From Azospirillum sp. TSO35-2 (GTDB taxonomy: Bacteria; Pseudomonadota; Alphaproteobacteria; Azospirillales; Azospirillaceae), in assembly GCF_003116095.1 (NCBI RefSeq), contig NZ_LGRA01000004.1, positions 1 to 64,000 on the forward strand: a stretch of 64,000 bases of DNA, in the 5' to 3' direction. The notes under the pieces were generated by a model, which saw only the letters and a program-made list of their open reading frames with translations, did not search any database and was not told where the DNA came from. Made by a program: the position numbers and the translations under genes. Position 1 is the first letter of the stretch, and each line of letters opens with the position of its first letter. Shown here piece after piece: positions 18,243 to 25,967 of the stretch.

Positions 18243-21098
18243 ATGACAGACAGCGCACAACAGGCGTTCTACGTCGCGACCAACGGCAACGATGGCTGGT
18301 CGGGGCGTCTGGCCGCACCCAACGCCGACGGCACCGACGGCCCCTTCGCCACGCTGGAGCGCGCGCAGGGCGCGATGCGGGCGACCGGGGTGCGCGACAC
18401 CTATGTCCGCGGCGGCACCTACAGCCTGTCGCGGACGGTCACCCTGACCGGGGCGGACAACGGCGTCCGCATCATGGCCTATCCGGGCGAGACGCCGGTC
18501 TTCAGCGGCGGCGAGCGGGTCGGCGGCTTCACCGCCATCGGCGGTGGGCTCTACGCCGCGGCGACCGCGGCGACCGGGCTCGACGTCAGCGTCGGCGGCG
18601 TCCGCCAGAAGGTGGCGCAGAGCGGCGACTGGACCGCCGGCGACGCCAAATCCGGCTGGTCGATCCTGGAGGCGGCGGCCGGCGGTGCCAGCAAGACCAG
18701 CCTGCGTTACGGCGCCGGCGACGGGGCGATGGCGGCGGTGCTGGCCGCCGGCATCCAGCCCGGCACCATGATCCAGGCCTTCGACACCGAACGGCTGTCG
18801 GATAATATCGTCGGGGTGGCCGGGGTCGATGCCGCCAGCCGGACCATCGGCTTCACCCAGGCGGTGAAGTACGCCCTGCGCAGCGGCGGCACCTACCGGC
18901 TGCTGAACGACGACGCCTTCATCCGCGACGCCGGCGAGTTCGCCTGGAGCGCCGAGACCGGCCGGCTGGTGGTCAAGCCGCAGGACCCGGCGACGCTGCT
19001 GGGCCAGGGCGCCGTGGTGGCGCGGCTGGGCACGCTGCTGGCGCTGAACGGGGCGAGCGGCGTCACCCTGCAGGGGCTGACCTTCGCCGACACAACCTGG
19101 GACGGCTCGGCCCTGACGCTGACCAACGCGTCGGGCAACGCCATCGCCGGCAACCGCTTCGTCGATGTCGGCACCGCGGTGACGCTGACCGGGTCGTCCG
19201 GCAACACCATCGAGGCCAACCGGCTGGAGCATCTGGGCGCCAGCGGCATCAAGCTCACCTACGGCAGCAACGGCAACCGGGTCGACGCCAACAGCATCAC
19301 CGACATCGGCGAGGTGCTGAAGGACGTCGCCGGCATCCAGCTCTACGGCGCCAACGACACCCTGATTTCGGGCAACGACATCCGCAACAGCCCGCGCTAC
19401 GGCGTCTCGATCAAGAACTGGGACGGCGCCACCGTCAACACCGGCACGGTGGTGGAGTACAACCGCATCTACAACACGATGACGGAAACCGCCGACGGCG
19501 GCGCCATCGAGATGCTGGGCCGCTCCAACCTCGACACCCGGACGGTCATCCGCGGCAACGACATCCGCACCGTCGGCGGGGTGGCGACCGACGGGTCGGG
19601 CTGGCTCGACCGCTACAAGAGCTTCGGCGTCTACCTGGACGACATGGCCAACGGCGTCACCGTCCAGGACAACTTCATCCAGAACACCGGCTGGGCCAGC
19701 GTCTTCATTCATGGCGGCGATTCCAACAGCGTCACCAACAACTTTGCCACCCTGTCCAACCCGCGCGAACGCTTCATCCGGCTGGAGTGGGTACCCAGCG
19801 CCGGCAGCATCGGGCTGCTGAGCAACAACAGCGTCACCGGCAACGTCGTCGCCTCCACCACCGGGGTGGATTACTGGGAGTTCTGGACCCCCGGCTCCTA
19901 CACCGTCAGCGGCAACCTGCTGCAGGGCACCCGCGGGCTGAACGGCGGCGACACCGCCGGAGCCGGGCTGTTCGTCAACCCGTCGGCCGGCGACTACCGG
20001 CTGGGCTCCGCCACGGCGGCGGCGCTGGGCATCCACGACCTGGACTGGGCGCGGATGGGCGTCGCCACCCTGACGGTGCCGGGGGTGCCGACGCCGACCT
20101 CGGGCACGGGCTCCACCCCGGCCACCACGCCGACCATCGCCCCGACCCTCGCCGCCTCCAGCACGTCGGGCGTGCCGGCCGGCTTCGCGCCGCTGGCCTA
20201 CATCGCCTCCTACGGCGACCTGTCGGCCGCCTTCGGCGCCAACGCCGCGGCCGGGACGGCGCACTACCTGTCCAGCGGCCGGGCGGAGGGGCGGACGGTG
20301 AGCTTCGATCCGCTGGCCTACATCGCGTCCTATGGCGACCTGTCGGCGGCCTTCGGCGCCAACGGCGACGCCGGTGCCGCCCACTACATCACCTCCGGCC
20401 GGGCGGAGGGGCGTTCGGTGAGCTTCAACCCGCTGGCCTACACCGCGTCCTACGGCGACCTCGCCGCCGCCTTCGGCACCGACCGCACCCAGGCCGAGCG
20501 GCACTACATCACCAGCGGCCGGGCGGAGGGGCGCAGCGTGACCTTCGACCCCCTGGCCTACATCGCCTCCTACGGCGACCTGTCGGCGGCCTTCGGCACC
20601 AACGGCGACGCCGGCGCCGCCCACTACATCGCCAGCGGCCGGGCGGAGGGCCGCAGCGTGACCTTCGACCCGCTGGCCTACGCCGCCTCCTACGGCGACC
20701 TCGCCGCCGCCTTCGGCACCGACCGCGCCGGCGCGGAGCGGCACTACATCGCCAGCGGCCGGGCGGAGGGGCGGACGGTGACCTTCAACCCGCTGGCCTA
20801 TCTGGCGGCCAACCGCGACCTCGCCGCCGCCTTCGGCACCGACACCACGAGCGCCGAGCTGCATTACCTGACCTTCGGCCGGCGGGAGGGGCGGTCGACC
20901 AGCTTCGACGCGGCGGCTTATCTGGCGGCCAACCCGGACGTGGCGGCCGCCACCGGCGGCGACCTGTCGGCGGCGATGCGGCACTACGCCAGCTTCGGCC
21001 GGCTGGAGGGGCGGGCGCTGAGCGTCGCCGGTGCCACCGCCCGTGCGGCGGCGCTGCTGCCCGCCGACGGCACGCTGGCCGCCGCCGGTCTGGCCTGA
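18243..21098 (+). CDS. Right-handed beta-helix protein with seven surface-repeat modules
   Basis: 951 residues from the ATG at 18243. Residues 1-90 (FYVATNGNDGWSG...) match the start of many secreted beta-helix proteins. Residues 100-620 form a parallel beta-helix with recurring NxI/NRF turns (GNAIAGNRFVDVG, GNTIEANRLEHLG, NDTLISGNDIRNSP, VTVQDNFIQNTG), the fold of polysaccharide lyases, epimerases and phage tailspikes. After a Thr/Pro linker, seven 40-residue modules run from base 20184 to about 21023. No signal peptide is visible, which fits type I secretion. A mannuronan-epimerase- or lyase-like role is possible, but no catalytic residues could be assigned. The modules link it to the adhesin at 1-1758. 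Confidence 0.88.
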   Translation: MTDSAQQAFYVATNGNDGWSGRLAAPNADGTDGPFATLERAQGAMRATGVRDTYVRGGTYSLSRTVTLTGADNGVRIMAYPGETPVFSGGERVGGFTAIGGGLYAAATAATGLDVSVGGVRQKVAQSGDWTAGDAKSGWSILEAAAGGASKTSLRYGAGDGAMAAVLAAGIQPGTMIQAFDTERLSDNIVGVAGVDAASRTIGFTQAVKYALRSGGTYRLLNDDAFIRDAGEFAWSAETGRLVVKPQDPATLLGQGAVVARLGTLLALNGASGVTLQGLTFADTTWDGSALTLTNASGNAIAGNRFVDVGTAVTLTGSSGNTIEANRLEHLGASGIKLTYGSNGNRVDANSITDIGEVLKDVAGIQLYGANDTLISGNDIRNSPRYGVSIKNWDGATVNTGTVVEYNRIYNTMTETADGGAIEMLGRSNLDTRTVIRGNDIRTVGGVATDGSGWLDRYKSFGVYLDDMANGVTVQDNFIQNTGWASVFIHGGDSNSVTNNFATLSNPRERFIRLEWVPSAGSIGLLSNNSVTGNVVASTTGVDYWEFWTPGSYTVSGNLLQGTRGLNGGDTAGAGLFVNPSAGDYRLGSATAAALGIHDLDWARMGVATLTVPGVPTPTSGTGSTPATTPTIAPTLAASSTSGVPAGFAPLAYIASYGDLSAAFGANAAAGTAHYLSSGRAEGRTVSFDPLAYIASYGDLSAAFGANGDAGAAHYITSGRAEGRSVSFNPLAYTASYGDLAAAFGTDRTQAERHYITSGRAEGRSVTFDPLAYIASYGDLSAAFGTNGDAGAAHYIASGRAEGRSVTFDPLAYAASYGDLAAAFGTDRAGAERHYIASGRAEGRTVTFNPLAYLAANRDLAAAFGTDTTSAELHYLTFGRREGRSTSFDAAAYLAANPDVAAATGGDLSAAMRHYASFGRLEGRALSVAGATARAAALLPADGTLAAAGLA
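20184..21023 (+). repeat. Seven tandem 120-bp repeats coding the 40-residue module
   Basis: Period exactly 120 bases through all seven units; units 2 and 4, and 3 and 5, are close to each other, suggesting duplication of two-unit blocks. Module residues are FDPLAYIASYGDL...AFG...HYI-x-SGRAEGR. The last two units are more diverged. Confidence 0.93.
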
Positions 21099-21136
21099 AG
21101 GCTATAGCCGGCGCGTGCATGCCCTGACCGGATGAC

Positions 21137-21198
21137 AAGCCGGGCGCAAGCCGCTACAACGGCGCGTTCGGCGCCGCGGTTCCGCGGTCGCCCGGCTT
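21137..21198 (+). terminator. Possible terminator after the beta-helix gene
   Basis: A 10-bp stem AAGCCGGGCG / CGCCCGGCTT encloses a 42-base loop that can form smaller internal GC hairpins. It lies between the beta-helix stop and the flippase-like start; the T-run is short. Confidence 0.4.
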
Positions 21199-21208
21199 TC
21201 ATGCGGGG

Positions 21209-22288
21209 ATGATGTCTCAGGCCCTTCTCGACGCCGCCTTCGCCCGGCCCGGCCCCGGCAAGAGTGATCCGGGCAAGGGCGATCCGGGCAAGACGGCTGG
21301 CCGGCGATGGCCGGTGCTGGTCAAGCTGGCGGTGACGGTGGTCATCCTGGGCGCGCTCGCCGCCGGGGCCGACTGGGCCGGCATAGCCGCGCGCCTGTCC
21401 GCCGCCGACCCCTGGCTGTTCGCCGCCGGCTTCGCCGCCAAGGCGCTGACCCTGCCGTTGGCCTCCCAGCGGTGGCGGGCGGTCGGCCGCGCCGCCGGCT
21501 TCACCCTGTCGCGCTGGACCGCCTTCCGCCTGCAGATGGCCAGCAGCTTCCTCGGCCAGATCCTGCCGGGCTCGGTCGGGGCCGACCTGCTGCGCGGCTG
21601 GTTCACCTGGCGGCTCGGCCACGCCGCCGGGCCGGTGATGCTGGCGCTGCTGGTCGACCGGCTGATGGCGCTGCTGGGGGTGGTGCTGATCGGGCTGATC
21701 GGCCTGCCGCATCTGGCCGCCGTGGCGCCGCCGGCGGTCGCCGCCACCGTGCTGGGCGGCGCCGTGGTGCTGGGCGTCGCCATGGTCCTGCTGCTGCTGG
21801 CCGGCCGCATCCCGCGCGAGCGGCTGCCGATCCCCAAGCGCCTGCGCGACGGCGCGCTCGGCCGCGCCGCCTGGGGCGCGGTGGCGCAGCTGCGCGCCAT
21901 GACCGGCAACCGCGCCGCCTGGGCGGCGCTGGGCCACAGCGTCGGCGTCCATCTCGCCACCATCACCGCGACCATCCTGTTCGCCCGCTCGGTCGGCCTG
22001 CCGCTCGGCTGGCTGGATGGGCTGGCCATCGTGCCGGCCGCCATCGTCGCCGCCGCCCTGCCCGTCTCGCTCGGTGGCTGGGGCGTGCGCGAGGGGGCGA
22101 TGGTCGCCGGTTTCGCGCTGCTCGGCTTCGACGCCGACGCGGCCCTTCTGGTCTCGCTGCTGATCGGGCTGTCGATCGCCACCCTGTCGCTGCCCGGCGG
22201 CCTGTTCTGGCTGCTGCTGCGCAGCGAGACCGCCTCCCCGCCGGAGACCTCCCGGCCCGACGCCTTCCCGACGGATCCGTCCCGATGA
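21209..22288 (+). CDS. Flippase-like integral membrane protein (UPF0104/LPG-synthase TM family)
   Basis: 359 residues with about eight hydrophobic helices. Motifs typical of the family: LRLQMASSFLGQILPGSVGADLLRGW-like text (here FRLQMASSFLGQILPGSVG) and the C-terminal LPVSLGGWGVREGAMV. Members are the membrane half of lysyl-phosphatidylglycerol synthase and AglD-type proteins, and often sit with glycosyltransferases; lipid or polyprenyl-linked sugar handling in the inner membrane is likely. Its stop overlaps the next start (ATGA), a partner with a dolichol-phosphate-sugar-synthase-like domain. The two may form one glycolipid-building unit (inference). Confidence 0.85.
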   Translation: MMSQALLDAAFARPGPGKSDPGKGDPGKTAGRRWPVLVKLAVTVVILGALAAGADWAGIAARLSAADPWLFAAGFAAKALTLPLASQRWRAVGRAAGFTLSRWTAFRLQMASSFLGQILPGSVGADLLRGWFTWRLGHAAGPVMLALLVDRLMALLGVVLIGLIGLPHLAAVAPPAVAATVLGGAVVLGVAMVLLLLAGRIPRERLPIPKRLRDGALGRAAWGAVAQLRAMTGNRAAWAALGHSVGVHLATITATILFARSVGLPLGWLDGLAIVPAAIVAAALPVSLGGWGVREGAMVAGFALLGFDADAALLVSLLIGLSIATLSLPGGLFWLLLRSETASPPETSRPDAFPTDPSR

Positions 22289-23808
22289 CCGACCAGACCT
22301 TGTCGCCCGCCGTTCCGCCCGCCACGGCGCCCGTCCCGCCGGCGCCCGCCGAAGCCGCCCCGCCGCCGCTCTCGGCGCGCCAGCAGCGCATCCGCGGCCT
22401 GTTCGACGCGATGGCCCCGTTGCGCGACCGCTGGGCGGAGCGCAACCGCGCCTTCCACGAGGCCGACCGCGCCTATCTGCGCTTCCTGATCCCGGAAGGG
22501 GCGACGGTGCTGGAGATCGGCTGCGGCGTCGGCGACACGCTGGCGGATCTGAAGCCGGCGCGCGGCGTCGGCATCGACCTCAGCCCGGCGACCATCGCCG
22601 TGGCCAGGGCCCGCCATCCGGAGCTGGAGCTGATCACCGCCAATGCCGAGGATCCGGCGACGCTGGACGGCGTCGAGGGGCCGTTCAGCCACATCCTGCT
22701 GTCGGGCACCATCGGCTTCCTGGATGACATCGAGGAGACGCTGCGCCTGCTGCGCCGCGTCGCCGACTCCAGGACGCGCATCGTCGTCAGCTATCACTCG
22801 CGCGGCTGGGAGCCGGTCCTGTGGGCGGCGGAAAAGCTGGGCATGCGCATGCCGCAGGGGCCGCAGAACTGGCTGTCGACCAGCGACATCGTCAACCTGC
22901 TGGAGCTGGCGGGCTGGGAGCCGGTGCGCCGCGAGTGGCGCCAGCTGATTCCGAAGCGGCTGCTGGGGCTGGGGCCGCTGATCAACCGCACCATCGCGCC
23001 GCTGCCCGGCATCCGCCGGCTGTGCGTGCGCAACTACGTCGTCGCCCGGCCGCAGCCGGAGGGCGGCGTGGTGACGGTGGACGGGGCGCCGCCGTCGGTC
23101 ACCATCCTGATCCCCTGCCGCAACGAGCGCGGCAACATCGAGAACGCCATCCGCCGCCTGCCTCGCTTCGCCCCCGACATCGAGGTGATCTACGTCGAGG
23201 GCAACAGCCAGGACAACACCTACGAGGAATGCCTGCGCGTCCGCGACGCCTATCCCGACTGGGACATCAAGGTGATGAAGCAGCCCGGCAAGGGCAAGGG
23301 CGACGCGGTGCGCGCCGGCTTCAACGCGGCGCGCGGCGACATCCTGATCATCCTGGACGCCGACCTGACGGTGCCGCCGGAAACCATGGGCAAGTTCTAT
23401 CAGGCGATGGCGTCGGGCAAGGGCGAGTTCGTCAACGGCACCCGGCTGGTCTACCCGATGGCGCCGGAGGCGATGCGCTTCCTGAACTTCCTGGCCAACC
23501 GGGCCTTCGCGCGCATCTTCTCGTTCCTGCTGAACACCCGCTTCACCGACACGCTGTGCGGCACCAAGGTGCTGTGGCGCCGGGATTACCAGGAGATCGT
23601 CGCCAACCGCCATTACTTCGGCGACTTCGACCCCTTCGGCGATTTCGACCTGATCTTCGGCGCGGCGAAGCTGAACCTGAAGATCGTCGAGGTGCCGGTG
23701 CGCTACGCCGACCGCAGCTATGGCGAGACCCAGATCTCCCGCTTCACCCACGGCTGGCTTTTGGCCCGCATGGTGGTCTTCGCCTGGAAGAAGCTGAAGG
23801 GTTTTTAA
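22285..23808 (+). CDS. Methyltransferase-GT2 fusion (DPM-like glycosyltransferase)
   Basis: 507 residues from the ATG at 22285, overlapping the preceding stop by four bases. Residues about 40-260 are a class I SAM methyltransferase (ATVLEIGCGVGDTLADL, VGIDLSPATIAVARARHP, YHSRGWEPVL). Residues about 270-507 are a GT2 domain of the polyprenyl-phosphate type (VTILIPCRNERGNIENAI, GKGKGDAVRAGFNAARGDILIILDADLTVPPE, DTLCGTKVLWRR, VPVRYADRSYGETQISRF). The product probably makes a lipid-linked sugar and may methylate it or a linked acceptor. There are no transmembrane helices at the C-terminus. A decayed tnpB element abuts the stop. Confidence 0.9.
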   Translation: MTDQTLSPAVPPATAPVPPAPAEAAPPPLSARQQRIRGLFDAMAPLRDRWAERNRAFHEADRAYLRFLIPEGATVLEIGCGVGDTLADLKPARGVGIDLSPATIAVARARHPELELITANAEDPATLDGVEGPFSHILLSGTIGFLDDIEETLRLLRRVADSRTRIVVSYHSRGWEPVLWAAEKLGMRMPQGPQNWLSTSDIVNLLELAGWEPVRREWRQLIPKRLLGLGPLINRTIAPLPGIRRLCVRNYVVARPQPEGGVVTVDGAPPSVTILIPCRNERGNIENAIRRLPRFAPDIEVIYVEGNSQDNTYEECLRVRDAYPDWDIKVMKQPGKGKGDAVRAGFNAARGDILIILDADLTVPPETMGKFYQAMASGKGEFVNGTRLVYPMAPEAMRFLNFLANRAFARIFSFLLNTRFTDTLCGTKVLWRRDYQEIVANRHYFGDFDPFGDFDLIFGAAKLNLKIVEVPVRYADRSYGETQISRFTHGWLLARMVVFAWKKLKGF

Positions 23809-23810
23809 AA

Positions 23811-23837
23811 TCCTCCCCATGGCTGAGAGCCATGAGG
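23811..23837 (-). other. Right-end hairpin of the decayed TnpB element
   Basis: On the minus strand, CATGGCT-CTC-AGCCATG forms a 7-bp hairpin followed by GGGGAGGAT, like the right end of IS200/IS605-type elements and like the end near 39623-39650. It begins three bases after the stop of the preceding gene. Confidence 0.6.
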
Positions 23838-23854
23838 ATGTCCGAGGGCGGCTT

Positions 23855-25061
23855 TCAGGCCGCCCTCTTCGGTTCGCGCGTCACCGGCCGCCCAGCGGCG
23901 GCCCTCGGCGCCGGCTGTTTTCCAGCCTTCAGGATGGTGATGGCCGCGTTGTGATCGGCGTTCATCGTGTGACCACAGCGGACGCATCGGAAAACCGCTT
24001 GGCTCTCGCGGCTTGCCTGGTCGATGGCTCCACAACAGGAGCAGGTCTGTGAGGTGCAGCGGGGATCAACCATGACCAGAGTTCCGCCTGCGGCGGCCAG
24101 CTTGTCGCCAAGGACGATCTCGAACTGGTGCCAGCCGGCGCTCAGGATCGCGCGGTTGAGCCCGGCCTTGGCCCGGACGTTGCGACCAGGGCACGCGGCT
24201 GTGCCTTTGGCACTGGCGGTCATGGCTTTGGTGTTGAGGGCCTCCAGCGCGACAAAGCCGAAGCGGGTCGCGATCGCGCGTGACCGCTCGTGGTTCCAGT
24301 GCCGGCGGAGGCGGGCACTCTTGGCCTTGGTCCGGGCGAGAAGCCGCTTGGCCGCTGCCCGGCGGTTGGAGCCCTTCTGCTTAAAGGGCAAGGGCTTTGG
24401 CTTGCTGTCGGGCCCGGCGTTCCAGGACGTTCAGGCGCTCCTTGGGCCGGTCGTGGAAGGTGCCGTCGGACAGCGCCAGCGTGCGCGTCACACCGCGGTC
24501 GATGCCGACGGCGGGCTTGTCACTCGGCTGGACCGGCTGCTCGATCTCGGTGGTGAAGACGACGTGCCAGCCAAGGGCATCGCGCACCACCGTCACCACC
24601 TTGATGGTCCCTGGGATCCCACGCGTCAGCCGGAACCTGACCTCGCCGACCTTCGGGATCAGCACGACCGCCCATTTGGCGTTGAGCTTGCGCCAGCGGG
24701 AGCGGGCGAAGGGGAAGCGGACGGCCTCCCGCTCGCCGCGTTTGCGGGGCTGGGGATACCCGGCACGGCCGGCGAAGAAATTCGAGAAGGCGCGCTCCAC
24801 ATCGCGAAGCGCGTACTGCAGGCAATCGACCGGTGCGGCGGCGATCCAGTCGACCGCGGCCCGCAGAGCCGTCAGCTCGCGGTTTTGCGAGGCCTAGGAC
24901 AGCGGCCGGCCGGTGGTTGCCTTGAAGGGCCGCCACCAGTCACGCCGCTGTTCCAGCGCAAGATTGTACACGAAGCGGCAAACTCCGGCGAAGCGGGCGA
25001 CCTGTGCCCGCTGGGCGTCATCGGCGTAGAGCCGGAATTTGTAGCCGCGTGACACGATCAT
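23855..25061 (-). pseudogene. tnpB: Decayed tnpB (IS200/IS605-family RNA-guided nuclease)
   Basis: Conceptual translation starts at the ATG at 25061 (MIVSRGYKFRLYADDAQRAQ) and follows the TnpB pattern, but an in-frame amber TAG lies at 24896-24894 after TTGRPLS, and a +1 frameshift occurs at about 24381-24391 (QQAKALAL stop, then KQKGSNRRAAAKR in another frame). RuvC residues remain recognisable: Asp in VGIDRGVTRT, Glu in FVALEALNTK and Asp in NADHNAAI, with a CSCCG...CVRCG zinc finger between. No tnpA is adjacent. Two separate lesions argue for inactivation rather than programmed recoding. It lies tail-to-tail with the preceding glycosyltransferase. Confidence 0.88.
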
Positions 25062-25116
25062 GCCGTCAGCTTAAGGCCACCGCAAAGGAACGCAACGGGA
25101 ACGACGGTATAATCCT

Positions 25117-25145
25117 TTGAGCGGTCACTCCTCTCCATCGCTCAA
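25117..25145. other. Possible left-end hairpin of the decayed TnpB element
   Basis: A 7-bp inverted repeat TTGAGCG / CGCTCAA around 15 bases, 56 bases upstream of the tnpB start. The position fits a subterminal hairpin of an IS605-type left end; the exact boundary cannot be fixed. Confidence 0.4.
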
Positions 25146-25176
25146 GCAAGAGGGGCGCGCGCCCGGACGCCGCCGT

Positions 25177-25419
25177 TCAGACGCCGATGGCTTCCGCCGG
25201 GATCACGGCGAAGGCCTGGTAGCCGTCGCGCTGCTCGGTCAGGCTGACCAGCAGGTCGGACAGGCTGTCGCGGGCGAAGGCGTCGGTGGTCTCCGTCATC
25301 TTGCGGCGCACCACGGCGATGAACTCCTCCAGCACCTCCAGATGCAGGGCGGCGGCGGCGAGGACGTCGGACGCGACGGGGGCGTTGGCGTTGGCGGGGG
25401 CGGCGGCGGGCGTGGTCAT
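25177..25419 (-). CDS. Small protein of unknown function, copy 2 of a tandem pair
   Basis: 80 residues with a GAAGGA ribosome site. A short Ala/Pro-rich N-terminus precedes an amphipathic helical core: ALHLEVLEEFIAVVRRK, then TTDAFARDSLSDLLVSLTEQR. It is clearly paralogous to the protein encoded 57 bases upstream at 25476-25706 (shared ALHL[ED]V, EFIA, FARDSL[SN]DLL, LTEQR). No transmembrane segment, signal peptide or cysteine is present. The family is not recognised; a small helical protein that may oligomerise is all that can be said. Confidence 0.7.
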   Translation of the reverse strand: MTTPAAAPANANAPVASDVLAAAALHLEVLEEFIAVVRRKMTETTDAFARDSLSDLLVSLTEQRDGYQAFAVIPAEAIGV

Positions 25420-25475
25420 GATGACGGTTCCTTCGGGGGACGCTGGCGGGCGGTCAGGGGGCGGGCGGTCAGGTG

Positions 25476-25706
25476 TCAGGCGGCGAGCGCGGGGGTGGAC
25501 AGCGGGTGGGCGGTGGCGGCCAGCACGGCGCGGTAGGTCTCGCGCTGCTCGGTCAGGCCGGCCAGCAGGTCGTTCAGGCTGTCGCGGGCGAAATCGCTGG
25601 TGGTGGCGGCCAACTTCGCCTGGGTGATGGCGATGAACTCGTCCACCACATCCAGGTGCAGGGCGGAGGAAGCAAAGATCTCGGCGGAGAAATCACTCTT
25701 CGTCAT
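25476..25706 (-). CDS. Small protein of unknown function, copy 1 of a tandem pair
   Basis: 76 residues starting MTKSDFSAEIFASS, with CAGGGG upstream of the ATG. The core ALHLDVVDEFIAITQAK and SDFARDSLNDLLAGLTEQR matches the paralogue downstream on the same strand, while N- and C-termini differ, as after an older gene duplication. It is probably co-transcribed with the paralogue. Helical and soluble by composition; function unknown. Confidence 0.7.
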   Translation of the reverse strand: MTKSDFSAEIFASSALHLDVVDEFIAITQAKLAATTSDFARDSLNDLLAGLTEQRETYRAVLAATAHPLSTPALAA

Positions 25707-25967
25707 GGTGGTGACCCCTGTTCTGGCCTGTATCGGCGGTGAGGGCTGGTGCCCGTTCTCGATGACCTTATTGAGACATCCGCCCAGTTAACGAGGTGTT
25801 AAGATCACCGATTGGTCCTAGGTCGATTGGAGATTACCACTTCCAAGAAAAACCCAATGGCATGACTTGTCGGAAGTGTTAATCCTTTTGATGGGACTGC
25901 AAGGTGGGCATGAAAAAACGCGGCCGGTTGCCCGGCCGCGTCCTTTTCGCCAGCGTTGCCGACAGGC
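25707..25967. other. Intergenic region between the small pair and the phosphatase gene
   Basis: About 200 bases of lower-GC DNA (25770-25910), probably with the promoter of the small paralogous genes, followed by the phosphatase terminator. No ORF with coding character is seen. Confidence 0.5.
25912..25947 (-). terminator. Intrinsic terminator of the PhoX-like gene
   Basis: On the minus strand GGACGCGGCCGG-GCAA-CCGGCCGCG is followed by TTTTTT: a strong GC stem with a U-run about 20 bases after the phosphatase stop. Confidence 0.85.

Noticed and set aside
18192-20984. Long minus-strand open frame opposite the beta-helix gene
   Set aside because: Repetitive composition arises from the repeats on the other strand; no start signal or motif.
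24894-24896. Programmed recoding (readthrough) of the TnpB amber codon
   Set aside because: A second independent lesion (frameshift) downstream makes simple decay the better explanation.
24024-25052. Plus-strand open frame over the decayed tnpB
   Set aside because: Antisense shadow; the minus strand aligns with TnpB through its whole length once the stop and frameshift are allowed.
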